A DNA stretch of 64,000 nt, taken from positions 1-64,000 of the forward strand of contig NZ_JAGGPJ010000013.1 in assembly GCF_018613875.1 (NCBI RefSeq), read 5' to 3'. Source of the stretch: Arthrobacter sp. ISL-28 (lineage in GTDB: Bacteria; Actinomycetota; Actinomycetes; Actinomycetales; Micrococcaceae). Positions 12,484 through 20,807 of this stretch are shown piece after piece. The notes under the pieces are model-generated. The model saw nothing but the letters and a program-made list of their open reading frames with translations. It searched no databases and was not told where the DNA came from. The stretch's first letter is position 1. Every line of letters starts with the position of its first letter. A program made the position numbers and the translations under genes.

Positions 12484-13449
12484 GTGACTTCGCAACGCAA
12501 TGAAGCGAACGGGGAGGGTGTCTCGCCGTTCGTTGAGCTGGACAGGCAAACCTGGTCCCGGCTCGCAGCCCAGATGGAACAGCCCCTTAATGAAGAGGAC
12601 GTGCTGCGCCTTCGCGGGCTTGGCGACCCCCTGGACATGACCGAGGTCAGGGAGGTCTACCTGCCTCTGTCCCGCCTGCTGCACCTGTACGTGGAGGCTT
12701 CACATCAACTGCATGCGGCCACCACCACGTTCCTGGGGGAGCAGACCCAGCGGACGCCGTTCGTGATCGGCGTTGCGGGATCGGTGGCGGTGGGCAAGTC
12801 CACCATCGCCCGCGTGCTGCGGGAGATGCTGCGCCGCTGGCCCGGCACGCCCAATGTTGAGCTGATCACCACCGACGGCTTCCTCTACCCGCTGGCGGAA
12901 CTCAAGCGCCGCCAGCTGCTCGAACGCAAGGGCTTTCCGGAGTCCTACGACCGGCGGGCGCTGCTGCGCTTCGTGAGTGCGATCAAGAGCGGCGCGGAGG
13001 AAGTCCGGGCACCCTGGTACTCGCACGTGACATATGACATCGTGCCGGGCAAGGAAGTGGTGGTCCGCCGCCCCGACGTCCTCATTGTTGAAGGACTGAA
13101 CGTCCTGGCCCCCGCACGGCCCAGGCATGACGGTCGCCAGGGCCTGGCGCTGAGCGACTTCTTCGATTTCTCCATCTACGTTGACGCCAAGACCTCCCAC
13201 ATCGAGGAGTGGTACGTGGACCGGTTCCGCAAACTCCGCTCCACAGCGTTCGCGCAGCCGGAATCGTACTTCCACCGCTATGCCACGCTTTCGGACGAGG
13301 AAGCCGAGGTTACCGCCCGCGACATCTGGAAGCGGATCAATGAACCGAACCTCGAGGAGAATGTGCTGCCCACGAGGGGGCGTGCGCAGCTTGTTCTGAC
13401 CAAGGAAGCCGACCACTCCGTCCGCCGCATGCTGCTGAGGAAGGTCTAG
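12484..13449 (+). CDS. coaA: Type I pantothenate kinase
   Basis: Phosphorylates pantothenate, the first and usually rate-limiting step to coenzyme A. The P-loop is [17 protein letters not shown], and [19 protein letters not shown] and [18 protein letters not shown] match bacterial CoaA. I chose the GTG at 12484, giving 321 residues, close to the family norm of about 312-320. An upstream in-frame ATG at 12313 would add 57 residues of Pro/Arg-rich sequence lying in the promoter region shared with divergent glmS, which I consider untranslated. The gene is followed 5 bases later by the VanY-like gene. Confidence 0.93.
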   Translation: MTSQRNEANGEGVSPFVELDRQTWSRLAAQMEQPLNEEDVLRLRGLGDPLDMTEVREVYLPLSRLLHLYVEASHQLHAATTTFLGEQTQRTPFVIGVAGSVAVGKSTIARVLREMLRRWPGTPNVELITTDGFLYPLAELKRRQLLERKGFPESYDRRALLRFVSAIKSGAEEVRAPWYSHVTYDIVPGKEVVVRRPDVLIVEGLNVLAPARPRHDGRQGLALSDFFDFSIYVDAKTSHIEEWYVDRFRKLRSTAFAQPESYFHRYATLSDEEAEVTARDIWKRINEPNLEENVLPTRGRAQLVLTKEADHSVRRMLLRKV

Positions 13450-13454
13450 CACAG

Positions 13455-14432
13455 GTGTGCTACGACTGCTCCTCCGCTCAGGACGCAACGGCAGGTAACG
13501 CCGGGACTCCGCCCAGCCGGCGCACCATCGCCCGGCTGCTCCTCACCGGTGCGGGGCTGTCTGCGCTGGCCGCCTGCACGCCGCCAGTCCCCCCGCCTCC
13601 GCCCTCCGCCACGGGAGGGACGACGGAGTCCCTGTCATCCGGGTCCGCCCCACCCGGCGCCCTTTCCGGCAGTCCGTCCTCGCCGTCCCCCGACACCGGG
13701 ACTCCGTCCGCTGCCCCGCCTGCGTCAGCCTCGGCACCGACGTCACCGTCCCCGTCAGCACCGCCGACGACAGTGAGCGCAACCCCCGGCGCGCCAGTGC
13801 CGCCGTCGGCCGCCGCCAGGCTGCCCAAGCAGTACTCCCTGACTAACCCAACCAGCCCCTGGCTGGTCGTTAACAAGCGGCGCCCCCTGAAGCCTGCGAA
13901 CTTCGTCCCGGGGGATCTCGTCGAGCCGCGCGTCGCACTCGCCGTGTCCGGCGAGGCAGCGCTGCTCAACCGCACGACGGCGGCTGCCGCGGAACGGATG
14001 TTCGCCGCAGGGGCGGCGGACGGCGTGACGATGACGCTGGCCAGCGGCTACCGTTCGTACGCGACGCAGAAGGCCACGTACAACGGTTACGTCAGTGCGC
14101 GCGGGCAGGCAGCTGCCGACACCGCGTCCGCGCGTCCCGGCTACTCCGAGCACCAGACCGGCTGGGCGTTCGACATCGGCGACGGCGGCGGAGCCTGCAG
14201 CTTCCAGCCGTGCTTTGCCGAACAGCCGGCCGCGGTGTGGGCCAAGGCCAACGCGTACAGGTTCGGCTTTGTGGTGCGTTATCCGTGGATGCTGCATTCC
14301 GTCACGGGGTACTACTACGAGCCCTGGCACCTGCGGTATGTCGGAGTCGCGGCTGCCTCGGACATGCGGCAGCGCGGAATCAGCACACTCGAGGAGTACT
14401 TCGGCCTGGAAGCGGCACCGGGATACCGATAA
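13455..14432 (+). CDS. VanY-family D-alanyl-D-alanine carboxypeptidase, probable lipoprotein
   Basis: Extracytoplasmic zinc peptidase predicted to trim D-Ala from peptidoglycan stem peptides. The 325-residue protein has an RR-containing N-terminus (SRRTIARLLLTGAGLSALAAC) with a lipobox ending LAAC, so it is probably exported as a lipoprotein, perhaps through Tat. A ~75-residue Pro/Ser/Thr-rich linker follows. The catalytic domain shows LASGYRSYATQ, the zinc motif SEHQTGWAFD and EPWHLRYVG, which is the expected VanY set of His, Asp, Glu and His. It starts with GTG 5 bases after coaA, so is probably cotranscribed. No VanS/VanR genes are adjacent. Confidence 0.88.
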   Translation: MCYDCSSAQDATAGNAGTPPSRRTIARLLLTGAGLSALAACTPPVPPPPPSATGGTTESLSSGSAPPGALSGSPSSPSPDTGTPSAAPPASASAPTSPSPSAPPTTVSATPGAPVPPSAAARLPKQYSLTNPTSPWLVVNKRRPLKPANFVPGDLVEPRVALAVSGEAALLNRTTAAAAERMFAAGAADGVTMTLASGYRSYATQKATYNGYVSARGQAAADTASARPGYSEHQTGWAFDIGDGGGACSFQPCFAEQPAAVWAKANAYRFGFVVRYPWMLHSVTGYYYEPWHLRYVGVAAASDMRQRGISTLEEYFGLEAAPGYR

Positions 14433-14515
14433 CTGCTACAGGGCGGCGGGTACCTCTGTGGATTTCGTCAAGCGGGGGCGGGTAGTAATCGCCATTGCGT
14501 GAACCATCGCTGGAG

Positions 14516-16114
14516 TCAGTCGGCGGCTGCCGGATTCTTCCGTGCCCGGAAGGTAAGATCCAGGCTCCAGTCTTGGGGAGCTGATGGACCGAGTTGCCAA
14601 ACGTACTCGTTCTTGAGCTTCGCACCGTCAGACCTGAACGGGCCTGTGCGTAGCGGATAGAACGCAATCGTGGGCAGGCTGGTGTCAGGTGATGTCAGGA
14701 TTGCATTGTTGAAATCGCCGTTCATGCGCCTAAGTTGCTCAACGACGTATTTCCTGTAGGCAACCTCGTCCAGGGTGCGCTCGTGAGTGGCTTTCGCCGT
14801 GAGCTGCAGCGCGATGTGAAGTTGTCGGTTTCCCTGCTCGTCTTCGAAACTGACGAGGCGGTGGTTCTCTACCGCTGCAAGAAGGGTCCGGTCACCGCTG
14901 AGGACGTCTCGCACTGCGTCCGGTGCGACGACGGCTCCGTTGAAGTCGACGGACAGGTCGCTCCTGCCGTAGTGGAAGAGCAGGGGGAGATCGAGAAACT
15001 GCTGCCGAATGATGTGTTCGAGCCCGAATTCCTTGAGCACGGGGTTGAGGTCGCGCACGCGCAGCACGTGCCCGCGGTCATGAATGTTGTACCGGATCCT
15101 CGGATTGACGTTCTCTTTTCGCACGATCGTGACGACGAGTTCTCCGTCCTCGTTTGTTTCTATGAGGTAGTCATAGGGGTTGAACTGGAAGATCATCGGC
15201 AGCACACTGTACTCTGCCTGCTTGGTTAGCCGCGCCGACAGCGCAGGGTTGGCCGCGATGGCCTGACGGAGCTCCACTGTGTAATCCGTCTCGATGGCCA
15301 GATTGATCTCAAGGTCCGAGGCCCCGTAGGAGCCGAAAGCGCTGTGCGCGTACTTTGTGATGTGCGCCCGCATGTTCTCACTGATGCCCTCGCCGCCGAA
15401 CGCCGCCACGATGTCGAAGGCTTCCCAATCGATACGGTCATCGTCGAACAAGGCCTTCAGGAAGGGCGGGTAACTCAGGATGATGTACGTGTAATCCGTC
15501 CCGAACTCGAGCATCGTGGCGATCACCTTGTCTCGGTCCGGGCCAATGGATTTGATCATGGTGACATCCGTGAGGGAAGTACTGACGTTCATCCCTGTCG
15601 CCCACGCTCCGAGCGAGAAGCAGTTGAGCACGAACGGCTGCTTCTTGAGCGTCTCCGCAGTGCGCGAGAAGCCAACCTGGAGCAGCTGTCGAGTGGCGAG
15701 GCGTTCGTCGAGGCCGCGCACCCAGCTGGTGGGAACGCCTGAACTCCCCGAAGATTCATCGACTACGACACCACGGCGGGGAAGAACGCCGTCGACGCTG
15801 CGGGCCGGAATGGTCCAGCGTTTGATATAGCTGTCTTTGTCCATCTCTGGCAGTGCGGCGAAGGCCTCCGCAAGTGTCTTGCCTTTGAGGGAAAGCTTTC
15901 CGGGGACACCACGTTCGAGGAGGAAGCCGCGATAGGCCGGTACGCGTTTGGCTGCCATCTCAAAGGTTCGCCAGGCCCTCCAGCGGCCGGCGGCCCACCG
16001 GAAAGGCTCAATGCCGGGCATCAGCAGTATGCGGTGCGTGGAGACCCTTGGGGTGAACAGCCCGACAAACCTGTCCATCAGAAAGACGAATGCGAAAATG
16101 AACGTTTTACTCAA
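14516..16114 (-). CDS. PaaK/CapK-like adenylate-forming enzyme
   Basis: Member of the phenylacetate-CoA ligase/coenzyme F390 synthetase-like branch of AMP-forming enzymes, 532 residues. The phosphate-binding loop is visible as VVDESSGSSGVPTSWVRG (about residues 118-135), and FGGEGISENMR followed by FGSYGASDLEI resembles the adenylate-binding core. RIRYNIHDRGHVLRV corresponds to the conserved region around the hinge Asp. An N-terminal hydrophobic stretch (FIFAFVFLMDRFVGLF) may touch the membrane. The substrate is unknown. The start overlaps the stop of the upstream nitroreductase-like gene by 8 bases, implying coupled translation and a shared pathway. Family good, function open. Confidence 0.75.
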   Translation of the reverse strand: MSKTFIFAFVFLMDRFVGLFTPRVSTHRILLMPGIEPFRWAAGRWRAWRTFEMAAKRVPAYRGFLLERGVPGKLSLKGKTLAEAFAALPEMDKDSYIKRWTIPARSVDGVLPRRGVVVDESSGSSGVPTSWVRGLDERLATRQLLQVGFSRTAETLKKQPFVLNCFSLGAWATGMNVSTSLTDVTMIKSIGPDRDKVIATMLEFGTDYTYIILSYPPFLKALFDDDRIDWEAFDIVAAFGGEGISENMRAHITKYAHSAFGSYGASDLEINLAIETDYTVELRQAIAANPALSARLTKQAEYSVLPMIFQFNPYDYLIETNEDGELVVTIVRKENVNPRIRYNIHDRGHVLRVRDLNPVLKEFGLEHIIRQQFLDLPLLFHYGRSDLSVDFNGAVVAPDAVRDVLSGDRTLLAAVENHRLVSFEDEQGNRQLHIALQLTAKATHERTLDEVAYRKYVVEQLRRMNGDFNNAILTSPDTSLPTIAFYPLRTGPFRSDGAKLKNEYVWQLGPSAPQDWSLDLTFRARKNPAAAD

Positions 16115-17186
16115 GGAGTGGCTCCTGTAGGACGCGTCCCTCGGGCAAAGGACTGAGCAGCATGGAGGTGGCGGGGCGTCGGTGTGAATTTGGAGGGGTG
16201 GAGCTGTAGCCGAATCTGAAGAGCATCCAAGCCATTCTGTTCGCGGATTCGTGGATTCCGGCCTCCCGAACGAATTCGGCGTGAGAGGCCGGGTTGGTGA
16301 TCACAGTGCCGAAGGGATGAAGGTACACGCCACTTTCAGAGAAAAAGAGCCAGACCCGCATGAAGGTACGCCCGGCTTCGAGAAAGTGGGCAGGCTCAGC
16401 GAACGGGCCTTCCAGCCACCCGAGCTGTCGTACCCCGCGCATCGTACGCAGATACATGGCCCTGATGGGGCCGCCGATTACTGGGAAGGACCAAAGACTG
16501 CGGTTCCGCATCGCGAAGCGAAGCACCCGGCCAGGTATGATCATGGTTTCTGCACTCAGCCCGTCCCCCTGCGCGGCCGCTTCATCCTTTGAGAACCGCA
16601 ACCACTGCATGATTTCTGCGTAGACCGCGTCATTGCGCAAGTCAGAAAAAAGAGTCTTCTGATTGATCCGCACCAGCGAAGAGACCATGCGGGCATCGAT
16701 CGTCGACCGGAAATCGAATCCTTGCTCGGCGGCGATCGAAGAAGCCGCTGCGAGTATCTCGTCGCCCACGATCCTGCTGTCATAGGGTCGCCGGGAAGTC
16801 TGTCTGGAACGGAATGCAGCCAGCCGACGTTGAGCCGCGGACCGGGTCTCGGCGTCCGCGGCGGTCGGTTCCAATCGCACTGTGCCAATAAGATGCAAAC
16901 GGTCTACGGCATCGAAATCCATTTCGGAGTGGTCAAGGGCCTCGATGGTGCGGTAGCCGCGGGCTGCGGCGACCACAGACAACGACTCCAGGAAGACGCC
17001 CGCGCAAACGTGGGCGAAAGGGATGCCAAACGATTCCGCAGGCAGCCCGAGGTCAAGGTCATAATAAACCCGTGCCGCTGTCTCGCTGATGGCCCGGAGC
17101 TTCATTGGCTGGGAGTTATGGGGCGAGGGATACCATCGGACGTCTTCGACAATTTCGAGCCACAGTGCCCCAGCTTCCTTAAGCAT
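16107..17186 (-). CDS. Nitroreductase-like flavoprotein paired with the adenylate-forming enzyme
   Basis: Putative FMN-binding oxidoreductase of 359 residues. YPSPHNSQPMKLR near the N-terminus is the usual phosphate-binding start of nitroreductases, and RSRQTSRRPYDSRIV plus the C-terminal FRFGYSSTPPNSHRRPAT fit the two-lobed, Acg-like nitroreductase-like proteins, which are longer than ordinary ~200-residue nitroreductases. It overlaps the downstream PaaK/CapK-like gene by 8 bases. The pairing suggests that one enzyme activates a carboxylate and the other oxidises or reduces the product, but this is inference. No substrate can be named. Confidence 0.7.
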   Translation of the reverse strand: MLKEAGALWLEIVEDVRWYPSPHNSQPMKLRAISETAARVYYDLDLGLPAESFGIPFAHVCAGVFLESLSVVAAARGYRTIEALDHSEMDFDAVDRLHLIGTVRLEPTAADAETRSAAQRRLAAFRSRQTSRRPYDSRIVGDEILAAASSIAAEQGFDFRSTIDARMVSSLVRINQKTLFSDLRNDAVYAEIMQWLRFSKDEAAAQGDGLSAETMIIPGRVLRFAMRNRSLWSFPVIGGPIRAMYLRTMRGVRQLGWLEGPFAEPAHFLEAGRTFMRVWLFFSESGVYLHPFGTVITNPASHAEFVREAGIHESANRMAWMLFRFGYSSTPPNSHRRPATSMLLSPLPEGRVLQEPLLE

Positions 17187-17540
17187 GTCGCCAATCTATG
17201 AGACACCAGTAACGATAGCCAGCCACGGGGAGTACTTCCTTCAGTAATTAGTTCGGGTAAACCTGCGAACTTGAGTTAAAAAGTCAGTTCAGTGGAGGGG
17301 TACGGCCAGATCGGGGCAATGAGGGTTATCAAAAGCCCCGGACTGCGTAGGGCTACTATTGCACTCTGCGCCCTAAAATAATGCCGTATTGGGGGTGTCG
17401 CGGCAGACATTCCCAGCTCGCTGCTCATGAAAACGGCGGGGGCAGAAAACATGCCGGGACGGAGCGGCTTACACACTCATCTTGCAACAGGACCCTGGCA
17501 ACGACAAAGGTATCGGGGGCGGTGCGATAGTTTGGTTTCC
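17187..17540. other. Intergenic region between the nitroreductase-like gene and mscL
   Basis: About 350 bases without a supportable gene. It must hold the promoter of the leftward nitroreductase/ligase pair and that of mscL. A 9-base string TAGGGCTAC at 17348-17356 is followed at once by a TACTATT box that could serve as a -10 element. The same 9-mer recurs in two other leaders of this window (20597 and 30803). The base composition is more AT-rich than the flanking genes. Confidence 0.4.
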
Positions 17541-17936
17541 ATGCTTACCGGATTCAAGAAATTCATTCTCAAGGGCAACGTCATTGACCTGGCCGTAGCC
17601 GTCATCATCGGCGCCGCCTTCAGTTCCGTCGTGGACGCCCTGGTCAAGAGCGTCATGATGCCCCTCATTTCCTTGCTGGTGGGCGAGCCCAACTTTGACG
17701 ACTTCCTTGCCTTTGGCGATGTCCGGTTCGGCGTGCTCCTCACCGCAGTGGTCAACTTCCTGCTGGTCGCCGCGGCCATCTACTTCGTCATTATTGTGCC
17801 GATGAACCACATGATCGAACGCCGCAACCGCAAGCTCGGCATAGACCAGGACGTCAAGGAAGAGGCCGCCGAAGACCCGCAGATCGCACTGCTCACCGAG
17901 ATCCGGGACGCACTGCGCAGCCAGCCCACCAAATGA
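17541..17936 (+). CDS. mscL: Large-conductance mechanosensitive channel
   Basis: Homopentameric inner-membrane channel that opens under hypo-osmotic shock to release solutes. From the ATG at 17541 the protein is 131 residues, the family norm. It begins MLTGFKKFILKGNVIDLAVAV; TM1 continues IIGAAFSSVVDALVKS, and TM2 is LLTAVVNFLLVAAAIYFVIIV. It ends with a charged cytoplasmic helix. An upstream in-frame start (17427) would add 38 hydrophilic residues not expected for MscL. It may complement trehalose synthesis in osmotic stress, but the genes are not linked in an operon. Confidence 0.95.
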   Translation: MLTGFKKFILKGNVIDLAVAVIIGAAFSSVVDALVKSVMMPLISLLVGEPNFDDFLAFGDVRFGVLLTAVVNFLLVAAAIYFVIIVPMNHMIERRNRKLGIDQDVKEEAAEDPQIALLTEIRDALRSQPTK

Positions 17937-17986
17937 TCACCTAGGGCTCTGGAGAACGCGACGCCTCCTACTTACCGGCGCGTCCT

Positions 17987-18892
17987 TTAGGGCAGTCCAT
18001 CCACCCGGCCGAGGCCGCATCGGGCGACGACGTACCCCCAGAACAACAGTGCGTGTGGACGGGTTCCGCGCCAGCTCAAGGGGACAGAAGCGCCACTCTG
18101 CTCGACGACGGTGGCTGTCCACCGGCGTCGCACCAGCCCGGGCCGGCGCAGCCGGAGCTTGCTGAGGGAGGAATAGGGGATCCATCTCCCCGCATGGCGC
18201 TTCGCAAGGCCGACCGCACGAGCTGACGTAACGGTGGCGCGCTGAAAGTGTGGGTTCTCGCTGTGGTCCAGGGGGCCGTGCGGGATGGTGCCGGCGGGCA
18301 GGATGAGGATGCCATTCCGGTTGACCCATATTTGAACTCTCCAGCTGTCGCTGGCGGCGTCCCCGGAGACCAGCCGACACAGGTCGTCGTCTTCGGGAGG
18401 TTCCTCCGTCTGTGTCGGCAGTGTGGTCTGAGCCGTGGGCGCTGGATGGGGCGGGGCGACGCCGTCTTGGGCTGGGGTGCCCGGCTGACCCGGTGGATGC
18501 GGGGCATGAGCCCTCCTGTTGGCAGCAGCGACGGCCTGCATAACGGCTGCGCGCAGTCCATCGCCACACAACCGGGGCGCGTCAACGGCGAGCACTTCGC
18601 GATCGAGCTGGACAACCGAGCGGACACCGACCTGCTCTCCCAACAGGTCCGCCAGATCGTCGCGATCGGGGCGAACGAGCAGACCGACTGCGTCATCCAG
18701 TTCCACCAGCCAGCCGTGTTTGGCGATCTCGGGTTCGTCCTCGACCTCGACGGAGATCCAGTCCGCCAGCTCGGCCGGCCGAACCGGTCCGACGTCCTCC
18801 TCCGCAACGCATGGCACGAGGAGTCCCAGGCGCTCGACAACATCAGCGGTGTGAAGAATACAGTCATGCTTCTTCAGCCGGTGGTGCACCAT
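17987..18892 (-). CDS. Hypothetical protein, function unknown
   Basis: A 301-residue reading frame with GAGGACGG about 7 bases before its ATG, which favours this strand over a long plus-strand frame opposite. The N-terminal ~125 residues are acidic and hydrophilic (ISVEVEDEPEIAKHGWLVEL, LLVRPDRDDLADLLGEQV) and look folded. A Pro/Thr-rich linker follows (about 130-170). The C-terminal part is basic (VQIWVNRNGILILPAGTIPH, SLSKLRLRRPGLVRRRW). I recognise no family, no signal peptide and no clear membrane segment. It converges on mscL with a 50-base gap. Whether it is expressed is uncertain. Confidence 0.55.
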   Translation of the reverse strand: MVHHRLKKHDCILHTADVVERLGLLVPCVAEEDVGPVRPAELADWISVEVEDEPEIAKHGWLVELDDAVGLLVRPDRDDLADLLGEQVGVRSVVQLDREVLAVDAPRLCGDGLRAAVMQAVAAANRRAHAPHPPGQPGTPAQDGVAPPHPAPTAQTTLPTQTEEPPEDDDLCRLVSGDAASDSWRVQIWVNRNGILILPAGTIPHGPLDHSENPHFQRATVTSARAVGLAKRHAGRWIPYSSLSKLRLRRPGLVRRRWTATVVEQSGASVPLSWRGTRPHALLFWGYVVARCGLGRVDGLP

Positions 18893-18977
18893 TCCCGTCC
18901 GTCCTCACACGAGCTTCGACCGTCCTTTGGCACACGCGAGTCTACGGCAGCCAGCGTCCGGGACAAGGGGTCAAAGT

Positions 18978-19015
18978 AAAGCGGTCCGCCTCCCAACGGG
19001 GAGGCGGACCGCTTT
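18978..19015 (-). terminator. Terminator of glmM
   Basis: A perfect 17-bp stem (18978-18994 with 18999-19015) with a 4-base loop, 35 bases beyond the glmM stop. It is GC-rich, with A and T runs at the base, so it could act in both directions. Confidence 0.8.
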
Positions 19016-19049
19016 TCTGATTGTGTGTTAGCTCCGGGGCGGAACCTGA

Positions 19050-20423
19050 TTAGGGAACCAGTTCACTCGGGGCGCGGCCCAAGGCCAGCTCGGTTTTGAC
19101 CACCTGTGCCAGGCGCTCGGCGATGACCTGAGCGGTCTCCTGGCTCCCTGCCTCCACCATGACGCGCACAACAGGTTCCGTGCCGGAGGGGCGAAGGAGG
19201 ACGCGCCCGGTGTCTCCGAGTTCCGCCTCGGCAAGCCTTACGGCTGCGGCGAGGACCTGGTCGCCCTTGACGCGGCTGCGGTCCACGTCCTTCACGTTGA
19301 TGAGGACCTGGGGAAGCTTGGTCATCACCGTGGCCAGATCCTTCAGCGGCTGCCCGGTGAGCGCCACCTGGGCTGCCAGTTGCAGGCCGGTCAGGACGCC
19401 GTCGCCGGTGGTGGCATAGTCGGCGAGGATCACGTGGCCGGACTGCTCGCCGCCCAGGTTGAAACCGCCGTCGCGCATCTCTTCGAGGACGTACCGGTCC
19501 CCTACTCCTGTCTCGCGGATTTCGATGCCCGCGTTACGCAGGGCGATCTTCAGTCCGAGGTTGCTCATCACGGTGGCAACGAGGACGTTGTCCGTGAGCT
19601 TGCCGGCGGCCTTGAGCGCAATGGCCAGGATGGCCATGATCTGGTCGCCGTCCACTTCATTGCCTTCATGGTCCACGGCCAGGCAGCGGTCGGCGTCGCC
19701 GTCATGGGCGATGCCAAGGTCTGCACCGTGGGCCACCACGGCGGCTTTGAGCGGCCCCAGGTGGGTGGAACCAACGCCTTCATTGATGTTCAGCCCATCC
19801 GGTTCGGCGCCGATGACCACGACGTCGGCCCCTGCGTCCTTGAAGACCTGCGGGGAACAGCCGCTGGCGGCACCGTGGGCGCAGTCCAGGACGACCTTCA
19901 GGCCGTGGAGGTTGTGCGGAAGGGTTCCCAGGAGGTGGACGATGTAGCGGTCCTCCGCGTCGGAGAAGCGCTGGATGCGTCCCACTTCGCCGCCGACGGG
20001 CCGGAACGGCTCCTTGCCCATCTGCTCTTCGATGGCGTCCTCCACCTCGTCGGGGAGTTTCTGCCCGCCGCGGGCGAAGAACTTGATCCCGTTGTCCGGG
20101 GCAGGGTTGTGGGAGGCGGAGATCATGACGCCGAAGTCCGCGTTCAGGTCCGCCACGAGGTAGGCCGCCGCAGGGGTCGGGAGTACGCCGGCGTCGTAGA
20201 CATCGATGCCGGAGCTGGAAAGCCCGGCCTCCACGGCGGCGGCGATAAATTCACCGCTGGCCCGCGGATCCCTTGCAACCACGGCACGCGGCCGCGCACC
20301 CCCGCTGGCGCGTTCATGGCCAAGCACGACGGCGGCAGCCTGGGCCAGCTGCATTGCGAGCTCGGCAGTCAGCAGGCCATTCGCCAGGCCCCGGACACCG
20401 TCTGTTCCAAATAATGTAGACAT
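19050..20423 (-). CDS. glmM: Phosphoglucosamine mutase
   Basis: Interconverts glucosamine-6-phosphate and glucosamine-1-phosphate on the way to UDP-GlcNAc. The 457-residue length is normal. Motifs: [12 protein letters not shown] at the N-terminus, the phosphoserine loop [17 protein letters not shown], the metal-binding [18 protein letters not shown] for sugar binding and [13 protein letters not shown] for phosphate binding. On the minus strand, TACACT lies 7 bases before the ATG, so the mRNA may be leaderless; that is a weak inference. In many actinobacteria glmM directly follows rplM-rpsI; here about 8 kb of glycan genes separates them. Confidence 0.97.
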   Translation of the reverse strand: MSTLFGTDGVRGLANGLLTAELAMQLAQAAAVVLGHERASGGARPRAVVARDPRASGEFIAAAVEAGLSSSGIDVYDAGVLPTPAAAYLVADLNADFGVMISASHNPAPDNGIKFFARGGQKLPDEVEDAIEEQMGKEPFRPVGGEVGRIQRFSDAEDRYIVHLLGTLPHNLHGLKVVLDCAHGAASGCSPQVFKDAGADVVVIGAEPDGLNINEGVGSTHLGPLKAAVVAHGADLGIAHDGDADRCLAVDHEGNEVDGDQIMAILAIALKAAGKLTDNVLVATVMSNLGLKIALRNAGIEIRETGVGDRYVLEEMRDGGFNLGGEQSGHVILADYATTGDGVLTGLQLAAQVALTGQPLKDLATVMTKLPQVLINVKDVDRSRVKGDQVLAAAVRLAEAELGDTGRVLLRPSGTEPVVRVMVEAGSQETAQVIAERLAQVVKTELALGRAPSELVP

Positions 20424-20657
20424 CGGGTCAAGTGTAGAGGATGGGGTTGGTGGGCTGCGGAAGTGACGACCTGCAGAACCTGCCTACCTGTTTCTGCAGC
20501 CCGGCTACCTGCCCGACTACCTGCCGCAGAGCCGTGGACTACTTGTATTTTTTTGGGGAGTACGTCTCTTTTTCGTGGCAATACCCTTCTTTCCCCTAGG
20601 GCTACCTCTCTTTGGGTAAAAGCCTCGCTATCGGTTTTGGCCCGCCCCTACTATTCC

Positions 20658-20693
20658 ATGCATGACACCTAGCACTGGGGGCTTGGCGCTCGA
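20658..20693 (+). repeat. Copy A of a 36-base direct repeat (5' end of the GT2 gene)
   Basis: Identical over 36 bases to 23556-23591, which contains the start codon and first ten codons of the GT2-GtrA glycosyltransferase gene. Similarity extends upstream in a diverged form through the promoter. It marks a partial duplication that now flanks the acyltransferase, the IS remnant and the broken acyltransferase. Confidence 0.9.
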
Positions 20694-20745
20694 CCTGCCG
20701 CGTACAGCTTTCGAAATCGTACTGGCCCTATCCGTCCTGATCTGA
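20662..20745 (+). pseudogene. 27-codon stub of a duplicated GT2 glycosyltransferase start
   Basis: Reads MTPSTGGLAL exactly like the intact GT2 gene at 23560. A 21-base (7-codon) in-frame insertion follows, then EIV again, and a stop after 27 codons. This is either a leftover of a duplicated glycosyltransferase gene or a short leader peptide ahead of the acyltransferase gene 62 bases downstream. Confidence 0.55.
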
Positions 20746-20807
20746 TTCCGCGTACTGCGATTATGCTCACCGCAGCAATCTAGACCGATGGCAAGGGGAC
20801 CTAGGGA

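Larger units (their letters stand above)
20424..20807. promoter_or_regulatory. Leader region with CTACCTG repeats and a copy of the GT2 promoter
   Basis: This 384-base gap holds three CTACCTG heptamers (20484, 20505, 20517) and one CTACTTG (20539). After a T-rich stretch comes TAGGGCTAC (20597-20605), then TAAAAGCCTCGC and TACTATT. The arrangement CTACTTG / T-run / AAAGCCTCGC / TACTATT / ATGCATGACACC is repeated before the GT2 gene at 23448-23591. It probably carries the promoter of the acyltransferase gene. Confidence 0.5.

Noticed and set aside
13478..14330. Minus-strand frames opposite the VanY-like gene (13478-13975, 13755-14330)
   Set aside because: They mirror the Pro/Ser/Thr linker and the peptidase domain, and have no recognisable domain.
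18248..18979. 243-codon plus-strand frame opposite the hypothetical gene
   Set aside because: No good ribosome-binding site, and the minus-strand frame has one; however the evidence is not decisive.
20484..20545. CRISPR array suggested by repeated CTACCTG
   Set aside because: Units are only 7 bases with uneven spacing and no spacer-repeat structure; no cas genes are nearby.
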